64,000 bases of DNA, taken from the NCBI RefSeq assembly GCF_014643735.1, contig NZ_BMKA01000001.1:868001-932000 (forward strand), given 5' to 3'. Under the pieces are notes generated by a model. The model did no database searches, was not told the DNA's origin, and saw only the letters and a program-made list of their open reading frames with translations. The position numbers and the translations under genes were made by a program. The first letter of the stretch is position 1. Every line of letters starts with the position of its first letter. This DNA is from Neptunicoccus cionae (lineage in GTDB: Bacteria; Pseudomonadota; Alphaproteobacteria; Rhodobacterales; Rhodobacteraceae). This document shows, piece after piece, positions 53,426 through 62,534 of the stretch.

Positions 53426-54619
53426 TTACGCCCCAAGCCCCGCGCGCATTGCCGCGCGGCGCAGCGGGGTGGTTTCGTTCAACAGTTGCAACCCCTTCAG
53501 GCGCAGGGCCCGCAAATCTGGGCTTTGCGCCAGTGCAGCACGGTTCAGCATGTCGACGCCGGACACGCGGGCCGTAATGTCGGGCATCCGTTTACGTTCA
53601 AATGCGGCCAACATGTCCTGACTGCCCGCGATGTGACCGGACTCCAGCAAATCGACCAGCGCCTGCACATCCCCAAGGCTCATGTTCAGACCTTGCGCGC
53701 CAATCGGGGGCACAACATGGGCAGGCTCGGCGATCAGCGCGGTATGGGCTCCGGTCAATCGCTCTGCTTTTTGGGAGATGATCGGCCAGATATTGCGCGG
53801 GCTTGTCACAGTTAGCGGGCCAAGAATATCGCACGCCCGAAGGTTGGCTTTGGCAGTAAACGCAGCCTCGTCCAGTTCCATCAAAGCCGCCGCCTTGGGG
53901 CCGGTTTCCATCCAGACCACGGCGGACTGTGGCTGTCCGTTATGGTCGGGCAGCGGCACCAGTGTGAATGGACCACCGCTGCGATGAATTTCCGTCGAAA
54001 TATTGTTGTGCGGGCGCGGATGAGAGACGGTAAAGACGATTGCTTTCTGCCCGTAACGCCATGTTTTCACGCCAATATCCAGCATTTTCCTGATCGGGGA
54101 GTTGCGCCCGTCTGCGGCCACCACCAGCGGCGTTTGCACCTGTGACCTATCGCTTAGCGCCACCACCGCGTGGGCTTCGCGGGCCACAATGCGGTTGGTT
54201 TTCACGCCCATTCGCAGCGTAATATTGTCAGTCTGTTCAATCTGCGCCAACAGTTCGCGGCGCAACAGCCAGTTCGGCAGGTTCCACCCGAAAGGCTGGT
54301 CAGACAGCTCTGCTGCGTTGAAATCGGCAAGGTAACGGATCTCCCCAGCCTCGCCACCCGCATCGGCGAGCCGCATGATCTGAAGCGGCGCGGCGTAGCG
54401 GGCGAAACGGGGCCACAGTCCGGCCTGCTCCAGCGTGGCGCGGGCAGGCTGCAAAAAAGCAGTGCTGCGCCGGTCCGCCTTGGGGTCGTTTTGCGTGGTG
54501 ACGGGGGGCTGTGGATCGACACAAAGAACCGACAGCCCCAACCGCCCGAGCGCACAAGCCGCAACCAGCCCCGAAAGGCCACCGCCGCTGATAAAAATAT
54601 CAAAGTTTTCCCGTGTCAT
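53426..54619 (-). CDS. UbiH/UbiF/COQ6 family FAD-dependent hydroxylase
   Basis: This 397-residue flavoprotein monooxygenase has the N-terminal FAD motif SGGGLSGLVAACALGRLGLS. It has the DG motif VAADGRNSPIRKMLDIG, and VVPPIGAQGLNMSLGDVQAL near the C-terminus. It probably hydroxylates the ubiquinone ring. The GD motif usually read as GDAAH is EPAH here, a variant I believe is common in this group. It is 38 bases downstream of the HAD nucleotidase gene on the same strand, so they may be cotranscribed. Confidence 0.9.
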   Translation of the reverse strand: MTRENFDIFISGGGLSGLVAACALGRLGLSVLCVDPQPPVTTQNDPKADRRSTAFLQPARATLEQAGLWPRFARYAAPLQIMRLADAGGEAGEIRYLADFNAAELSDQPFGWNLPNWLLRRELLAQIEQTDNITLRMGVKTNRIVAREAHAVVALSDRSQVQTPLVVAADGRNSPIRKMLDIGVKTWRYGQKAIVFTVSHPRPHNNISTEIHRSGGPFTLVPLPDHNGQPQSAVVWMETGPKAAALMELDEAAFTAKANLRACDILGPLTVTSPRNIWPIISQKAERLTGAHTALIAEPAHVVPPIGAQGLNMSLGDVQALVDLLESGHIAGSQDMLAAFERKRMPDITARVSGVDMLNRAALAQSPDLRALRLKGLQLLNETTPLRRAAMRAGLGA

Positions 54620-54657
54620 ACCTCTGAGTTAGAGCGGCCGCCCCCCAAAGGGAAGTG

Positions 54658-55299
54658 TCAGGAGACGATCTGCGACAGAAAACCCGTCAAATCCTCGGTC
54701 TGGTGGTGGATGTAGGGACGCTCCACCTTGGGGCCGACCAATACAGTCCGCATCCCCAGCGTATGGGGAATCTCCAGATTGCGGGGATCGTCCTCAAACA
54801 TAGTGGCTGTTTTTGGATCAAATCCATCCCGTCGCATAATCGCGGCATAGGCATCAGCACCGGGTTTAGGTAGGAAATCCGAATGCTCGATCCCATAAAT
54901 CGCATCAAACACGCCGGTCAACCCACGGGCCTTGAGCACGCGGATGGCGTGGTTTTCCGAACCGTTGGTATAGACGATCTTGCGTCCGGGCAGGTCCGAA
55001 ATATGGGCGCAGAGGGCCGCGTCTTCTGGCACATGATCCAGCGTGATTTCATGGACCGCATCAAGATAGGGCAGCGGATCAAGATTATGCTCCTGCATCA
55101 GCCCCGCAAGCGTCGTGCCATAGGTTTGCCAATAGTGGTTGCGCAGGTAATCCGCTTTGGGTTGATCCACCTCAAGCGCATCCATCACATAGCTGGTCAT
55201 GCGGACCTCTATCTGATCGAACAGACGGCAATCGGGCGGGTAAAGCGTGTTGTCGAGATCAAAGACCCAACAGTTAACATGGGAAAAATGCTGTTTCAT
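54658..55299 (-). CDS. HAD-family pyrimidine 5'-nucleotidase-like hydrolase
   Basis: This 213-residue HAD hydrolase has the nucleophile motif FDLDNTLYPP (D14, D16), motif II VYTNGSENH, and motif III/IV KPGADAYAAIM and FEDDPRNLEIP. It fits the SDT1/pyrimidine 5'-nucleotidase subgroup. The substrate is probably a nucleoside monophosphate or phosphorylated pyridine ring compound, by family only. It is divergent from the FkbM gene. Confidence 0.88.
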   Translation of the reverse strand: MKQHFSHVNCWVFDLDNTLYPPDCRLFDQIEVRMTSYVMDALEVDQPKADYLRNHYWQTYGTTLAGLMQEHNLDPLPYLDAVHEITLDHVPEDAALCAHISDLPGRKIVYTNGSENHAIRVLKARGLTGVFDAIYGIEHSDFLPKPGADAYAAIMRRDGFDPKTATMFEDDPRNLEIPHTLGMRTVLVGPKVERPYIHHQTEDLTGFLSQIVS

Positions 55300-55452
55300 G
55301 GCCCTATGAATAGGCTGGAACGCAGGTCAGGGAAACCGGCAAGCTGGCAATTTCGCGATAGGGCTGCGAAAAACTTTCCCTTGGCGGGCAAAGGGGTTAT
55401 CACTTGCCAACACAGTCCTGTTACACGGGACCGGACGGGGAGCGAGCGGATC

Positions 55453-56238
55453 ATGACACCGAGCGAGAAGATAGTTCAGGCGCGCAAACTACTGCATGAG
55501 GCAGGGCAGGAGCTGACCGAGCTGCTGCAAAACAACCGCAGTCGCGCGCGCGGCGGGATGTTGCGCGAGTTGCATACGCTGGGACGGATGACGGGGGAAA
55601 ATGACCACTATTTCTCTCAGGCCGGGCAGGACCGGATCGTCGATAATATCCTTGGCCAGAAAACCGACGGCGTTTTTGTGGATGTAGGCGGCTATGACGG
55701 TGTAACCGGTTCTAATTCCTTGTTTTTTGAGGTGTTTCGCAATTGGAGCGGTATTCTGGTGGAACCTGCCCCAACCCAATTGCGCAAGGCCGAGGCCGTG
55801 CGGCGCTGCCCCTGTCTTGGCTATGCTGTGGCGGGGGAGGCCGGAAGGCTCGATTTTATGGAAGTGACCCGCGGCTACACCCAGATGAGCGGATTTCTGG
55901 ACAGTTATGACCGCGATCTGCTGGCCCGCGTGCGCGGTGATGCGCGTCATGTCGAAGTGGTACATCAGCTGGATGCAAAGCCGCTGAACGACATTCTGCG
56001 TGCGCAGGGGATGCAGAAGATTGATTTCCTCTCGCTCGACGTGGAAGGCGGGGAATTGGACATTCTGCGCAACTTTGATTTTCAGGCTTTCGATGTGGAC
56101 TTGTGGAGTATCGAAAACAACACGCAGGATTCCCTGATCCCCGAACTGATGCGGGATCACGGGTATGATTTGATTGAATTTGTCGGGGTAGATGATCTGT
56201 TTCGCAAACGTAAGCCAGCGGCAGGACCAGCAGAATGA
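55453..56238 (+). CDS. FkbM-family methyltransferase
   Basis: This 261-residue protein has an FkbM methyltransferase domain (about 55-240): FVDVGGYDGVTGSNS (SAM-binding loop), ILVEPAPTQLRKAE, DFLSLDVEGGELDIL and a C-terminal IENNTQDS block. The first 50 residues are helical and charged. FkbM proteins often O-methylate sugars in surface glycans. Its stop overlaps the start of the GntR regulator (ATGA). A membrane glycosyltransferase is encoded nearby on the other strand. The frame continues upstream of the chosen ATG over the nucleotidase gene, but without similarity. Confidence 0.85.
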   Translation: MTPSEKIVQARKLLHEAGQELTELLQNNRSRARGGMLRELHTLGRMTGENDHYFSQAGQDRIVDNILGQKTDGVFVDVGGYDGVTGSNSLFFEVFRNWSGILVEPAPTQLRKAEAVRRCPCLGYAVAGEAGRLDFMEVTRGYTQMSGFLDSYDRDLLARVRGDARHVEVVHQLDAKPLNDILRAQGMQKIDFLSLDVEGGELDILRNFDFQAFDVDLWSIENNTQDSLIPELMRDHGYDLIEFVGVDDLFRKRKPAAGPAE

Positions 56239-56888
56239 CACGCCCGAACGAACCTAAAGACGCCTACGAACTGATCCTGAACGCGATTGATATCGGCATT
56301 TACCGTCCTGGCGACAGGTTGGTGGAAAGTGAGTTGGCAGAGCGGTTTGGCGTGTCCCGCACCCCCGTGCGCGAGGCGTTGCAGCGGCTGGAAACCCAAA
56401 CCATGCTGACGCGGGACGGGCGTTCGTTGATTGTTTCGTCGCTTGATCACAACCAGATGGCAGAGCTTTACGAAGTCCGCGCAGAGCTGGAAGGGCTGGC
56501 CGCGCGGCTGGCAGCGAAACATGCGTCCGTAGAAGAGATCAAAGTGCTGCACGCCATGATCGAAGAGGATCGCAAATATCTGAACCAGCCCCGCGAACTG
56601 TCCATCGCAAACCGCAGGTTTCATCGCCAGATCCATCTGGCCAGCCGGAACAGGTATCTGGTTCAACAGCTTGAAATGGTTCACAGATCTATGGCTTTGC
56701 TGGCTGAAACATCCCTTGCTGCGGACGGGCGCGGAGAAATGGCATTGGCGGAACACCTTGCCATCGTTCAAGCGATTGAAAAGGGGGATGCAGCCTCTGC
56801 GGAGCGGCGTCTAAAAGAGCATTTGTCCTTTGCTTTTGAAACGCGCCTAAAGGCGGATGCGGGTGAAATCGGCGCAGGTGACGCCTAG
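56235..56888 (+). CDS. GntR-family transcriptional regulator (FCD type)
   Basis: This 217-residue regulator has an N-terminal winged helix (RLVESELAERFGVSRTPVRE) and an FCD domain with metal-site candidates in NRRFHRQIHLAS and EHLAIVQAIEKGD plus a C-terminal RLKEHL. It is translationally coupled to the FkbM methyltransferase through ATGA, which is unusual, as FCD regulators normally sit with catabolic genes. It overlaps the convergent glycosyltransferase gene by 4 bases at the stop codons. It is a different protein from the GntR regulator of the sugar locus. Confidence 0.88.
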   Translation: MTRPNEPKDAYELILNAIDIGIYRPGDRLVESELAERFGVSRTPVREALQRLETQTMLTRDGRSLIVSSLDHNQMAELYEVRAELEGLAARLAAKHASVEEIKVLHAMIEEDRKYLNQPRELSIANRRFHRQIHLASRNRYLVQQLEMVHRSMALLAETSLAADGRGEMALAEHLAIVQAIEKGDAASAERRLKEHLSFAFETRLKADAGEIGAGDA

Positions 56889-58804
56889 TTCGGTGCCTCA
56901 TTCAATGTCTCGGCCATATGTGCCGTTAACCTGTTAATCTCCTCTTGGTGTTCGACGTCATTGATGCCGTGGCTGGTCTTGTCCCAATAGCTCGGATGGA
57001 CGAACAATTCCCACAGGGCCTTATAGGCTGCGAATGCGCCGAGTGGCCAGTAAAACAGCATGGTTGGCAAACGGCTGTAAAACGCAGGGGTTTTGCGCCG
57101 TTTCACAGCCAGCGCGCCAAGGCCGAGCAGCAGGATTTCGGTCGATACGAATGCAACCACCAACATGGTAAACAGGTCTGTCGGCACAGCATCGTAAACG
57201 GGGAGCGGAACCCCGAAAGTGTAAAGCCACATGGGCAGAACAAGGGGCACCGCCACGAAAGAAGTGAACGTCCCGATCATCTGAATTTGAAACACCAGAA
57301 ACCCGATCGGCCCTGTCTGGCGGAGCAAGGCCAGCGGGTGGCGCATGTGGGTGATCCACGTTTGCAAGAACCCTTTCAGCCAGCGCGATCTTTGCCGGAC
57401 CCACGGCAAGACGCGGAAATTTGCTTCTTCATAGGTGGTCGCATCGGACCACAGGCACCGGTATCCCGCACGGTAGAGTCTGATGCCAAGGTCGGCATCC
57501 TCTGTCACGTTATGGGCGTCCCAGCGCCCGAGTTTTTCAAGTATATCGCGGCGGAAAAACACCGATGTTCCGCCCAAAGGCACAGGCAGGTTCCAGCGTT
57601 GCAAGCCGGGCAGCATGACACGGAATAAGATAGCATATTCAATGGTAAAGCACTTTGATATCCAGTTGGTCGCGCTGTTGTAAAAGTCGAGCTGGCACTG
57701 GACGCAGGCGACGGATTCATCGGCCTGATCGAATATGCGGACCACCTTGTGCAACTGATCTGGTTCCGGCGCGTCCTCTGCATCATAAATCCCGATCACA
57801 TCGCCACTGCAAAAATCGAGCGCATAGTTCATCGCCCTTGGTTTGGTCTGAAGCGTGTCGGCTGGTACTTCGATCTTGCGCATCCAATAGGGCAGGCGCC
57901 GCGCAGCGAGATGGTTTTTTGTCGCACTGTCGTTTTCTTCGTAGACCAGACAGATTTCCAGAAGTTGTTTGGGATAAACAAGCGCTGACATACGCTCTAT
58001 CAGGCGGTCCACGATATCCTCCTCCCGCAATAGGGGGAGCAGGATTGAGACTTTGGGCAGTTTATGGCGCCGTGGGATTGTGGGGGGCGGAAGGGCCGGT
58101 TTCTTTGACATCATCATCGCGCCTTTCAGCAGGCCATTGGCCAGCAGCGCGCAGAAAATCCACATCACCAATCCAACAAGCAGCACCTGTGGAGCAAATA
58201 TGCCAGCGGCGATAAGGGCGGCCAACAGTGCCGCACCGATCAAGCGGGGGCGCAAGCCGGACCAGCTACGACAGCTCATCCCTTCGGGGGTGTGGCTGTT
58301 GGCAGCTTTGGACAAATCCTGCCGGTGGTGGATCGTATAATGATGAAGGATGGCGCTGCGACGGGTCAGAACAAACCGGTAGTTTGGTGCGGTGTCGCCA
58401 AGCAGGGATTTAACAGCTTCAATCCGGTCCGGATCGGTCAGCGCAACAGTCAGGGTATTACCCACAAACTGCCATAAAACAAAGCGGTGTTTGATCCCGA
58501 TAGCCGGATCAATCATGCCGCGCAGCAACGGTGAGGGGGGGGCGAGATGTAAATCCACGACCGGAAGGGCGGATTGTTCGGCAGCCGCGTTCAACCGTGC
58601 AGTTTCATCAACAAAATTAAGCCCTTGAAGGAGATCGGATAGAGGTTGCCCCTGATGGCTTTGAACCGCCAGCGCCTTAAACATATCCCCCGGTGCGTCC
58701 GAAGCGTCACGCAGCAGCAAGTTCTGCAAGCGGGTATTCTGCCGGATCGAACCTGCAAGCGGACGCATCCCGTCAATCATCTTCTTTGGTAGAGAAATCG
58801 ACAT
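56885..58804 (-). CDS. Membrane glycosyltransferase (GT2) with N-terminal MshEN-like domain
   Basis: This 639-residue protein has an N-terminal soluble region resembling MshEN/GspE-N (about 30-145: GQPLSDLLQGLNFVDETARL and RFVLWQFVGNTLTVALTDPD). A membrane pair follows (about 187-225), then a GT2 domain (252-490) with DAED (341-344), TEDADLG (434-440) and QRSRW (471-475), and several C-terminal helices. QxxRW and TED are the marks of processive synthases such as BcsA and NfrB. It may make an exopolysaccharide. The ATG is chosen over a TTG two codons upstream. The polymer is unknown. Confidence 0.85.
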   Translation of the reverse strand: MSISLPKKMIDGMRPLAGSIRQNTRLQNLLLRDASDAPGDMFKALAVQSHQGQPLSDLLQGLNFVDETARLNAAAEQSALPVVDLHLAPPSPLLRGMIDPAIGIKHRFVLWQFVGNTLTVALTDPDRIEAVKSLLGDTAPNYRFVLTRRSAILHHYTIHHRQDLSKAANSHTPEGMSCRSWSGLRPRLIGAALLAALIAAGIFAPQVLLVGLVMWIFCALLANGLLKGAMMMSKKPALPPPTIPRRHKLPKVSILLPLLREEDIVDRLIERMSALVYPKQLLEICLVYEENDSATKNHLAARRLPYWMRKIEVPADTLQTKPRAMNYALDFCSGDVIGIYDAEDAPEPDQLHKVVRIFDQADESVACVQCQLDFYNSATNWISKCFTIEYAILFRVMLPGLQRWNLPVPLGGTSVFFRRDILEKLGRWDAHNVTEDADLGIRLYRAGYRCLWSDATTYEEANFRVLPWVRQRSRWLKGFLQTWITHMRHPLALLRQTGPIGFLVFQIQMIGTFTSFVAVPLVLPMWLYTFGVPLPVYDAVPTDLFTMLVVAFVSTEILLLGLGALAVKRRKTPAFYSRLPTMLFYWPLGAFAAYKALWELFVHPSYWDKTSHGINDVEHQEEINRLTAHMAETLNEAPN

Positions 58805-58882
58805 AGTCAAGACCTTGTGAACGACAGGTCTTCATCATGGCGGAGGAAAGTTAAGACCCCCTTAACATTGCTTTAACAGACG

Positions 58883-58919
58883 AAAAAACCCGCCGGCGCA
58901 GTGCTGCGCGGCGGGTTTT
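58883..58919 (-). terminator. Rho-independent terminator after carA
   Basis: A GC-rich stem (AAAACCCGCC, bulged G, GCGCA / TGCGC, GGCGGGTTTT) with a GTGC loop is followed on the minus strand by TTTTTT. It ends the carA transcript and lies upstream of the glycosyltransferase gene. Confidence 0.85.
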
Positions 58920-58937
58920 AAAGGGTTTTTAGTTGTA

Positions 58938-60101
58938 TCAGGCTGCTGTCATAGACTCTGCAAACCGTTCAAACAGATAGTAGCTGTCCTGCGGGCCGGG
59001 GCTGGCCTCAGGGTGGTGCTGAACAGAGAACACGGGACGGTCGGACATGCGGATACCACAGTTGGAGCCATCAAACAGGGACACGTGGGTTTCTTCCACG
59101 CCGCTTGGCAGGCTTTGCCCGTCCACCGCGAACCCGTGGTTCATTGAGGTGATTTCGACCTTGCCAGTTGTGTAGTCTTTGACCGGATGGTTGGCGCCGT
59201 GATGTCCGTGGCTCATCTTCATGGTTTTCGCGCCGAGCGCGAGTGCAAGCATCTGATGACCAAGACAAATACCGAAAATTGGCAGGTCCTGTTTTTCCAG
59301 CAGAGTCTGGATCATCGGCACAGCATAGGCGCCGGTCGCCGCCGGATCGCCCGGCCCGTTGGACAGGAAAACACCTTGGGGATCATGGGCCAGAACTTCT
59401 TGTGCGGTGGCGGTGGCGGGAAGAACCGTCACTTCGCAACCCGCAGAAGCAAGGCAACGCAGGATGTTGCGTTTTGCGCCGTAGTCGATCGCCACAACCC
59501 GTTTGCCAGGACCGGTCCGGCGGGTGAAACCTTCGGGCCATGCCCAGCGTTGTTCGTCCCATTTATAGGACTGACCGCAGGTTACGTCCTTGGCTAGATC
59601 AAGCCCTTCCAGGCCTTCAAAAGCGCGGGCATGCTCCAGCAGTGCAGGCATGTCGAACTGTCCATCAGGACGGTATTCGATCGCCACATGAGGTGCCCCT
59701 TGCTGGCGGATCGCACGGGTCAGGCGGCGGGTATCAATGCCGCCAACGCCGATCCGGCCCCGTTTGGACAGCCATTCGGACAGGGTTTGCTCGGACCGCC
59801 AGTTGGACGGCTCCGTCGGATCCCATTTGACAATCATTGCGCGGGCCACCGGATCGGCTGTTTCGTCGTCTTCAAGGTTAACACCGGTATTCCCGATATG
59901 AGGGAAGGTGAAGGTGATCGCCTGTCCAGCATAAGAAGGATCGGTCATGATCTCCTGATAGCCGGTCATCGCCGTGTTAAAACACAGCTCTGCCTGAATA
60001 CGGCCCGGTGCGCCGAAGCCCTTGCCATAAAAGGTGGTCCCATCCGCAAGCACAATGCAGGCAGTGGGAAAATCGGGTTGGTCTGATGCGGTTTTGGGCA
60101 T
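58938..60101 (-). CDS. carA: Carbamoyl-phosphate synthase small subunit
   Basis: This 387-residue amidotransferase subunit supplies ammonia from glutamine for carbamoyl phosphate used in arginine and pyrimidine synthesis. It has FNTAMTGYQEIMTDPSYAGQ in the N-terminal domain and a class I glutamine amidotransferase domain with PIFGICLGHQML (nucleophile Cys) and QHHPEASPGPQDS (His/Glu). The ATG giving MPKTASDQP is chosen; an ATG 21 codons upstream adds unrelated residues. carB is not in the window. It diverges from yqeY. Confidence 0.95.
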   Translation of the reverse strand: MPKTASDQPDFPTACIVLADGTTFYGKGFGAPGRIQAELCFNTAMTGYQEIMTDPSYAGQAITFTFPHIGNTGVNLEDDETADPVARAMIVKWDPTEPSNWRSEQTLSEWLSKRGRIGVGGIDTRRLTRAIRQQGAPHVAIEYRPDGQFDMPALLEHARAFEGLEGLDLAKDVTCGQSYKWDEQRWAWPEGFTRRTGPGKRVVAIDYGAKRNILRCLASAGCEVTVLPATATAQEVLAHDPQGVFLSNGPGDPAATGAYAVPMIQTLLEKQDLPIFGICLGHQMLALALGAKTMKMSHGHHGANHPVKDYTTGKVEITSMNHGFAVDGQSLPSGVEETHVSLFDGSNCGIRMSDRPVFSVQHHPEASPGPQDSYYLFERFAESMTAA

Positions 60102-60289
60102 GGATATGACAGCTTCCTTTGGCCAAATTTGCGCGAAACTACGCCCAAGGTTCTGCAAGGTCAAGAGCCGTGCTAAAATGAAATATCCAATAAGATCAGC
60201 GTTTTAAAAAATGTGATCCCAGTTGTCTCCAAACCGCTTTCGGGGTAAACACGGGGCTTGGATTTTGCAACTGCCGGGAGTTGGATGCA

Positions 60290-60742
60290 ATGAGAGATCG
60301 AATTAATACCAAGGTCAAGCAGGCCATGCGCGAAAAGGACAGCGAGCAGCTGGGAACCTTGCGTTTGATCAATGCTGCGATCAAAGACCGTGACATCGCT
60401 GCGCGTGCCGAAGGCAATTATGACGGGGTTTCCGATGAGGAAATCCTCACGGTGATGGCCCGTATGATTAAGCAGCGTCGCGAAAGTGCCAAAGCTTATG
60501 AAGAAGGCGGGCGGCTGGAGTTGGCTGAGAAAGAAATCAGCGAAATCAGCATTATAGAACAATTCCTGCCGAAACAGCTTTCTGATGAGGAATTGCAGAC
60601 CGCTGTGAAAAAGGCAATTTCGGAAACCGGCGCGGAGAGCATTCGTGACATGGGTCGGGTGATGGGGATTCTCAAATCCAACTACACTGGACAGATGGAT
60701 TTCGGCAAGGCGGGCGGCACCGTTAAAGAGATGCTCGGCTGA
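60290..60742 (+). CDS. GatB/YqeY domain-containing protein
   Basis: This 150-residue protein is of the YqeY family: KVKQAMREKDSEQLGTLRLI, a central IKQRRESAKAYEEGGRLELA and C-terminal MGRVMGILKSNYTGQMDFGK. It resembles the tail domain of GatB and may act on tRNA-dependent amidation, but the function is not proven. The ATG has GGGAG about 9 bases upstream; a TTG three codons earlier overlaps that site. carA lies divergently, as in many relatives. Confidence 0.92.
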   Translation: MRDRINTKVKQAMREKDSEQLGTLRLINAAIKDRDIAARAEGNYDGVSDEEILTVMARMIKQRRESAKAYEEGGRLELAEKEISEISIIEQFLPKQLSDEELQTAVKKAISETGAESIRDMGRVMGILKSNYTGQMDFGKAGGTVKEMLG

Positions 60743-60783
60743 ACGTCACAGGGTCAAAAACTCTGCACAAAGGAGCGGATGTA

Positions 60784-60813
60784 ATGACGTCTGCTCTTGC
60801 AATCACAGGTTAG
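60784..60813 (+). CDS. Possible 9-codon peptide with strong ribosome binding site
   Basis: MTSALAITG is preceded by AAAGGAG with 8-base spacing, 41 bases after the yqeY stop. It is too short to evaluate and could be chance. Confidence 0.15.
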   Translation: MTSALAITG

Positions 60814-60825
60814 AATTGATTCGCT

Positions 60826-60860
60826 GGAAAAGGCACGGTTGCGACCGTGTCTTTCCTTTT
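60826..60860. terminator. Bidirectional terminator between yqeY and DUF2244 genes
   Basis: CACGGT pairs with ACCGTG around TGCG, extended by GGAAAAG and CTTTCC with a small mismatch, and followed by CTTTTG on the plus strand. On the minus strand the same hairpin ends in CCTTTTCC. It serves the convergent genes on both sides. Confidence 0.7.
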
Positions 60861-60873
60861 GTTCTACTTCCGC

Positions 60874-61389
60874 TCAGGGCTGTCGGCAGGCGTTCAGTTG
60901 CGCCGTAATCTCTTTATCCAGTGTCACTCGCTCCGCAGCGGTCAAAAAGGCGCCGAGTTCGATCTCGCGTCCTTGACCTTTCAGTGTCAGATAATTCTCA
61001 ACCGTCTTTGTCTTGCGCAGCCGTGTTGTCACCCAATAGGGGTTCGCCATCCAGTATTGGTCCGCACTGCGCGGGTTCTGTCGGTGCACGGCAATCAGGT
61101 CCGGCCAAATGCGGATATGTTCTCCGAGCGTGCCGTCGTGATCATTACGCCGGATGAAATACCACAGCGCCGCAAGGGCTGCGCCGAGATAGGGCAGCAG
61201 GGTCCATAGCGCGAATGTCCCCAGAAAAGCCACCAGCGGCAGGGCCAGTGCCGAGGCTGTGAAGGCGATGGTAACGACGAATCCCTGATTGCTCAGCGAG
61301 CGGTGCGCTTTGAGGTGACGCTCAAACAGGGGCGGATCGCTCCGGTTGGTGGCGGTGTTATAGTGATCTGCATTGGGCGGGTGTTCCAT
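60874..61389 (-). CDS. DUF2244 membrane protein
   Basis: This 171-residue protein has two membrane helices (about 37-58 and 61-80) and a hydrophilic C-terminal domain typical of DUF2244, with HIRIWPDLIAVHR, WMANPYWVTTRLRK and LKGQGREIELGAFL. The function is unknown. In Rhodobacterales such genes occur near cytochrome oxidase subunit genes, as here (ctaD is two genes upstream in the same direction). The ATG gives MEHPPNADHY. Confidence 0.88.
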   Translation of the reverse strand: MEHPPNADHYNTATNRSDPPLFERHLKAHRSLSNQGFVVTIAFTASALALPLVAFLGTFALWTLLPYLGAALAALWYFIRRNDHDGTLGEHIRIWPDLIAVHRQNPRSADQYWMANPYWVTTRLRKTKTVENYLTLKGQGREIELGAFLTAAERVTLDKEITAQLNACRQP

Positions 61390-61488
61390 CGGATGAAATT
61401 GTCCCAGAACGCCGGGAGGTGCAAGCTCCGCCGCCCGCTGTAGCCTGCGGCACGTTTGTTAATGCGGTCGGGCTCCACGATCCGGCGG

Positions 61489-62394
61489 TTAGCTCAGAAC
61501 GTGGTTCACAACCGGAACAGGGTCCGGTGCCGGTTTCCCCGTTGCCTCGGCCACAGAGGTTTCAATGGTCCGGCACAAAGCGTCCAGTGGGAGACCGTTT
61601 TGAAGGTCATGAAACGGACGCTCCAATTCATTCGTGACCGTTTGCAGCCCGAAAAACACGTAAGCGACCACCGCAGCAAAGACAGGTGCGAACCATCCGG
61701 TTGCTTCAAGCAGCGCAAAAGGCAGAAGTCCGCAATAAAGATAGGTCGTGCGACGTACCAGCAGGGAATAAACATAAGGAAGGGGCGTGGTCTGTATCCG
61801 TTCGCAACTCGCCTGTGCGGTGGCCAGAGAGGACAGAGTTCCAGACAGGGTCATCTGGCCAAAGCCGTCAATCCGTTTTCGATCTGCCAGCACCGAGAGC
61901 TGTTCTGCAATATCGCGCAATGCGGCATCCGCGGGGTTGCGAAAACTCTGCAGTTGGTCCGCTTTATCCGCGCCGATGAAGGGAACGATTTGATCCTTAA
62001 CGTCTGTTTTGCGCAGGAACCCGCGATGCAGATGAGCAAAAGCCACTGCATGGTTAAGTATATCTTGGCGCGCTTCGTCGTCCCTGACAAAGAGGCTGGT
62101 CTGACGGGCGAGGTTGCGGATTTCGGCAATCAACGAGCCCCACAGCTTGCGCGCTTCCCACCAGCGGTCATAGGCCGCGTTGTTGCGAAAGCCCAGAAAC
62201 AACGAGAGCGCAACGCCGAAGATCCCCATCGCTGCGATGGAAATGTGGGGCAGTGGAACGAAGAAATAGTCCAATGCCACAACCAGCAAGGCCAGTAGGG
62301 CGATCGTGGAAATCTTGCCAAGGATGGCAGGGACAACGGACCCTTGCACAATGAAGAACAGTTTCAACGAGGAGGGCGGTTCACGCAGGATCAT
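61489..62394 (-). CDS. Bestrophin-like membrane protein
   Basis: This 301-residue protein matches the bacterial bestrophin/UPF0187 family of anion or cation channels: N-terminal MILREPPSSLKLFFIVQGSV, MGIFGVALSLFLGFRNNAAYDRWWEARKLWG-type core with a conserved RWWEAR, and C-terminal GLQTVTNELERPFHDLQNGL. Four membrane regions are visible. It lies between ctaD and the DUF2244 gene on the same strand, separated from ctaD by a terminator, so a functional link to oxidase is not supported. The start is the ATG giving MILREP; an upstream ATG would run into the terminator. Confidence 0.85.
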   Translation of the reverse strand: MILREPPSSLKLFFIVQGSVVPAILGKISTIALLALLVVALDYFFVPLPHISIAAMGIFGVALSLFLGFRNNAAYDRWWEARKLWGSLIAEIRNLARQTSLFVRDDEARQDILNHAVAFAHLHRGFLRKTDVKDQIVPFIGADKADQLQSFRNPADAALRDIAEQLSVLADRKRIDGFGQMTLSGTLSSLATAQASCERIQTTPLPYVYSLLVRRTTYLYCGLLPFALLEATGWFAPVFAAVVAYVFFGLQTVTNELERPFHDLQNGLPLDALCRTIETSVAEATGKPAPDPVPVVNHVLS

Positions 62395-62482
62395 AACAGG
62401 GCCTGAAAGTTGCTTGGCACAGTGGTGGGACAAATCTGCAAAAATGCCAACAGAAATTTCGTCTTTCAGCCCCGCCAAAATG

Positions 62483-62514
62483 AAAAAGGCCGAAGCATAT
62501 GCTCCGGCCTTTTC
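62483..62514 (-). terminator. Rho-independent terminator after ctaD
   Basis: AAAAGGCCG and CGGCCTTTT form a stem interrupted by one A-C mismatch and continued by AGCA/TGCT. On the minus strand five T residues follow. It ends ctaD. Confidence 0.85.
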
Positions 62515-62534
62515 TTATTCGCTACGGGAAGCCA

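Noticed and set aside
54883-55452. N-terminal extension of the FkbM gene
   Set aside because: The frame is open over the opposite-strand nucleotidase gene, but it has no similarity to the family, and the ATG at 55453 gives a normal methyltransferase.
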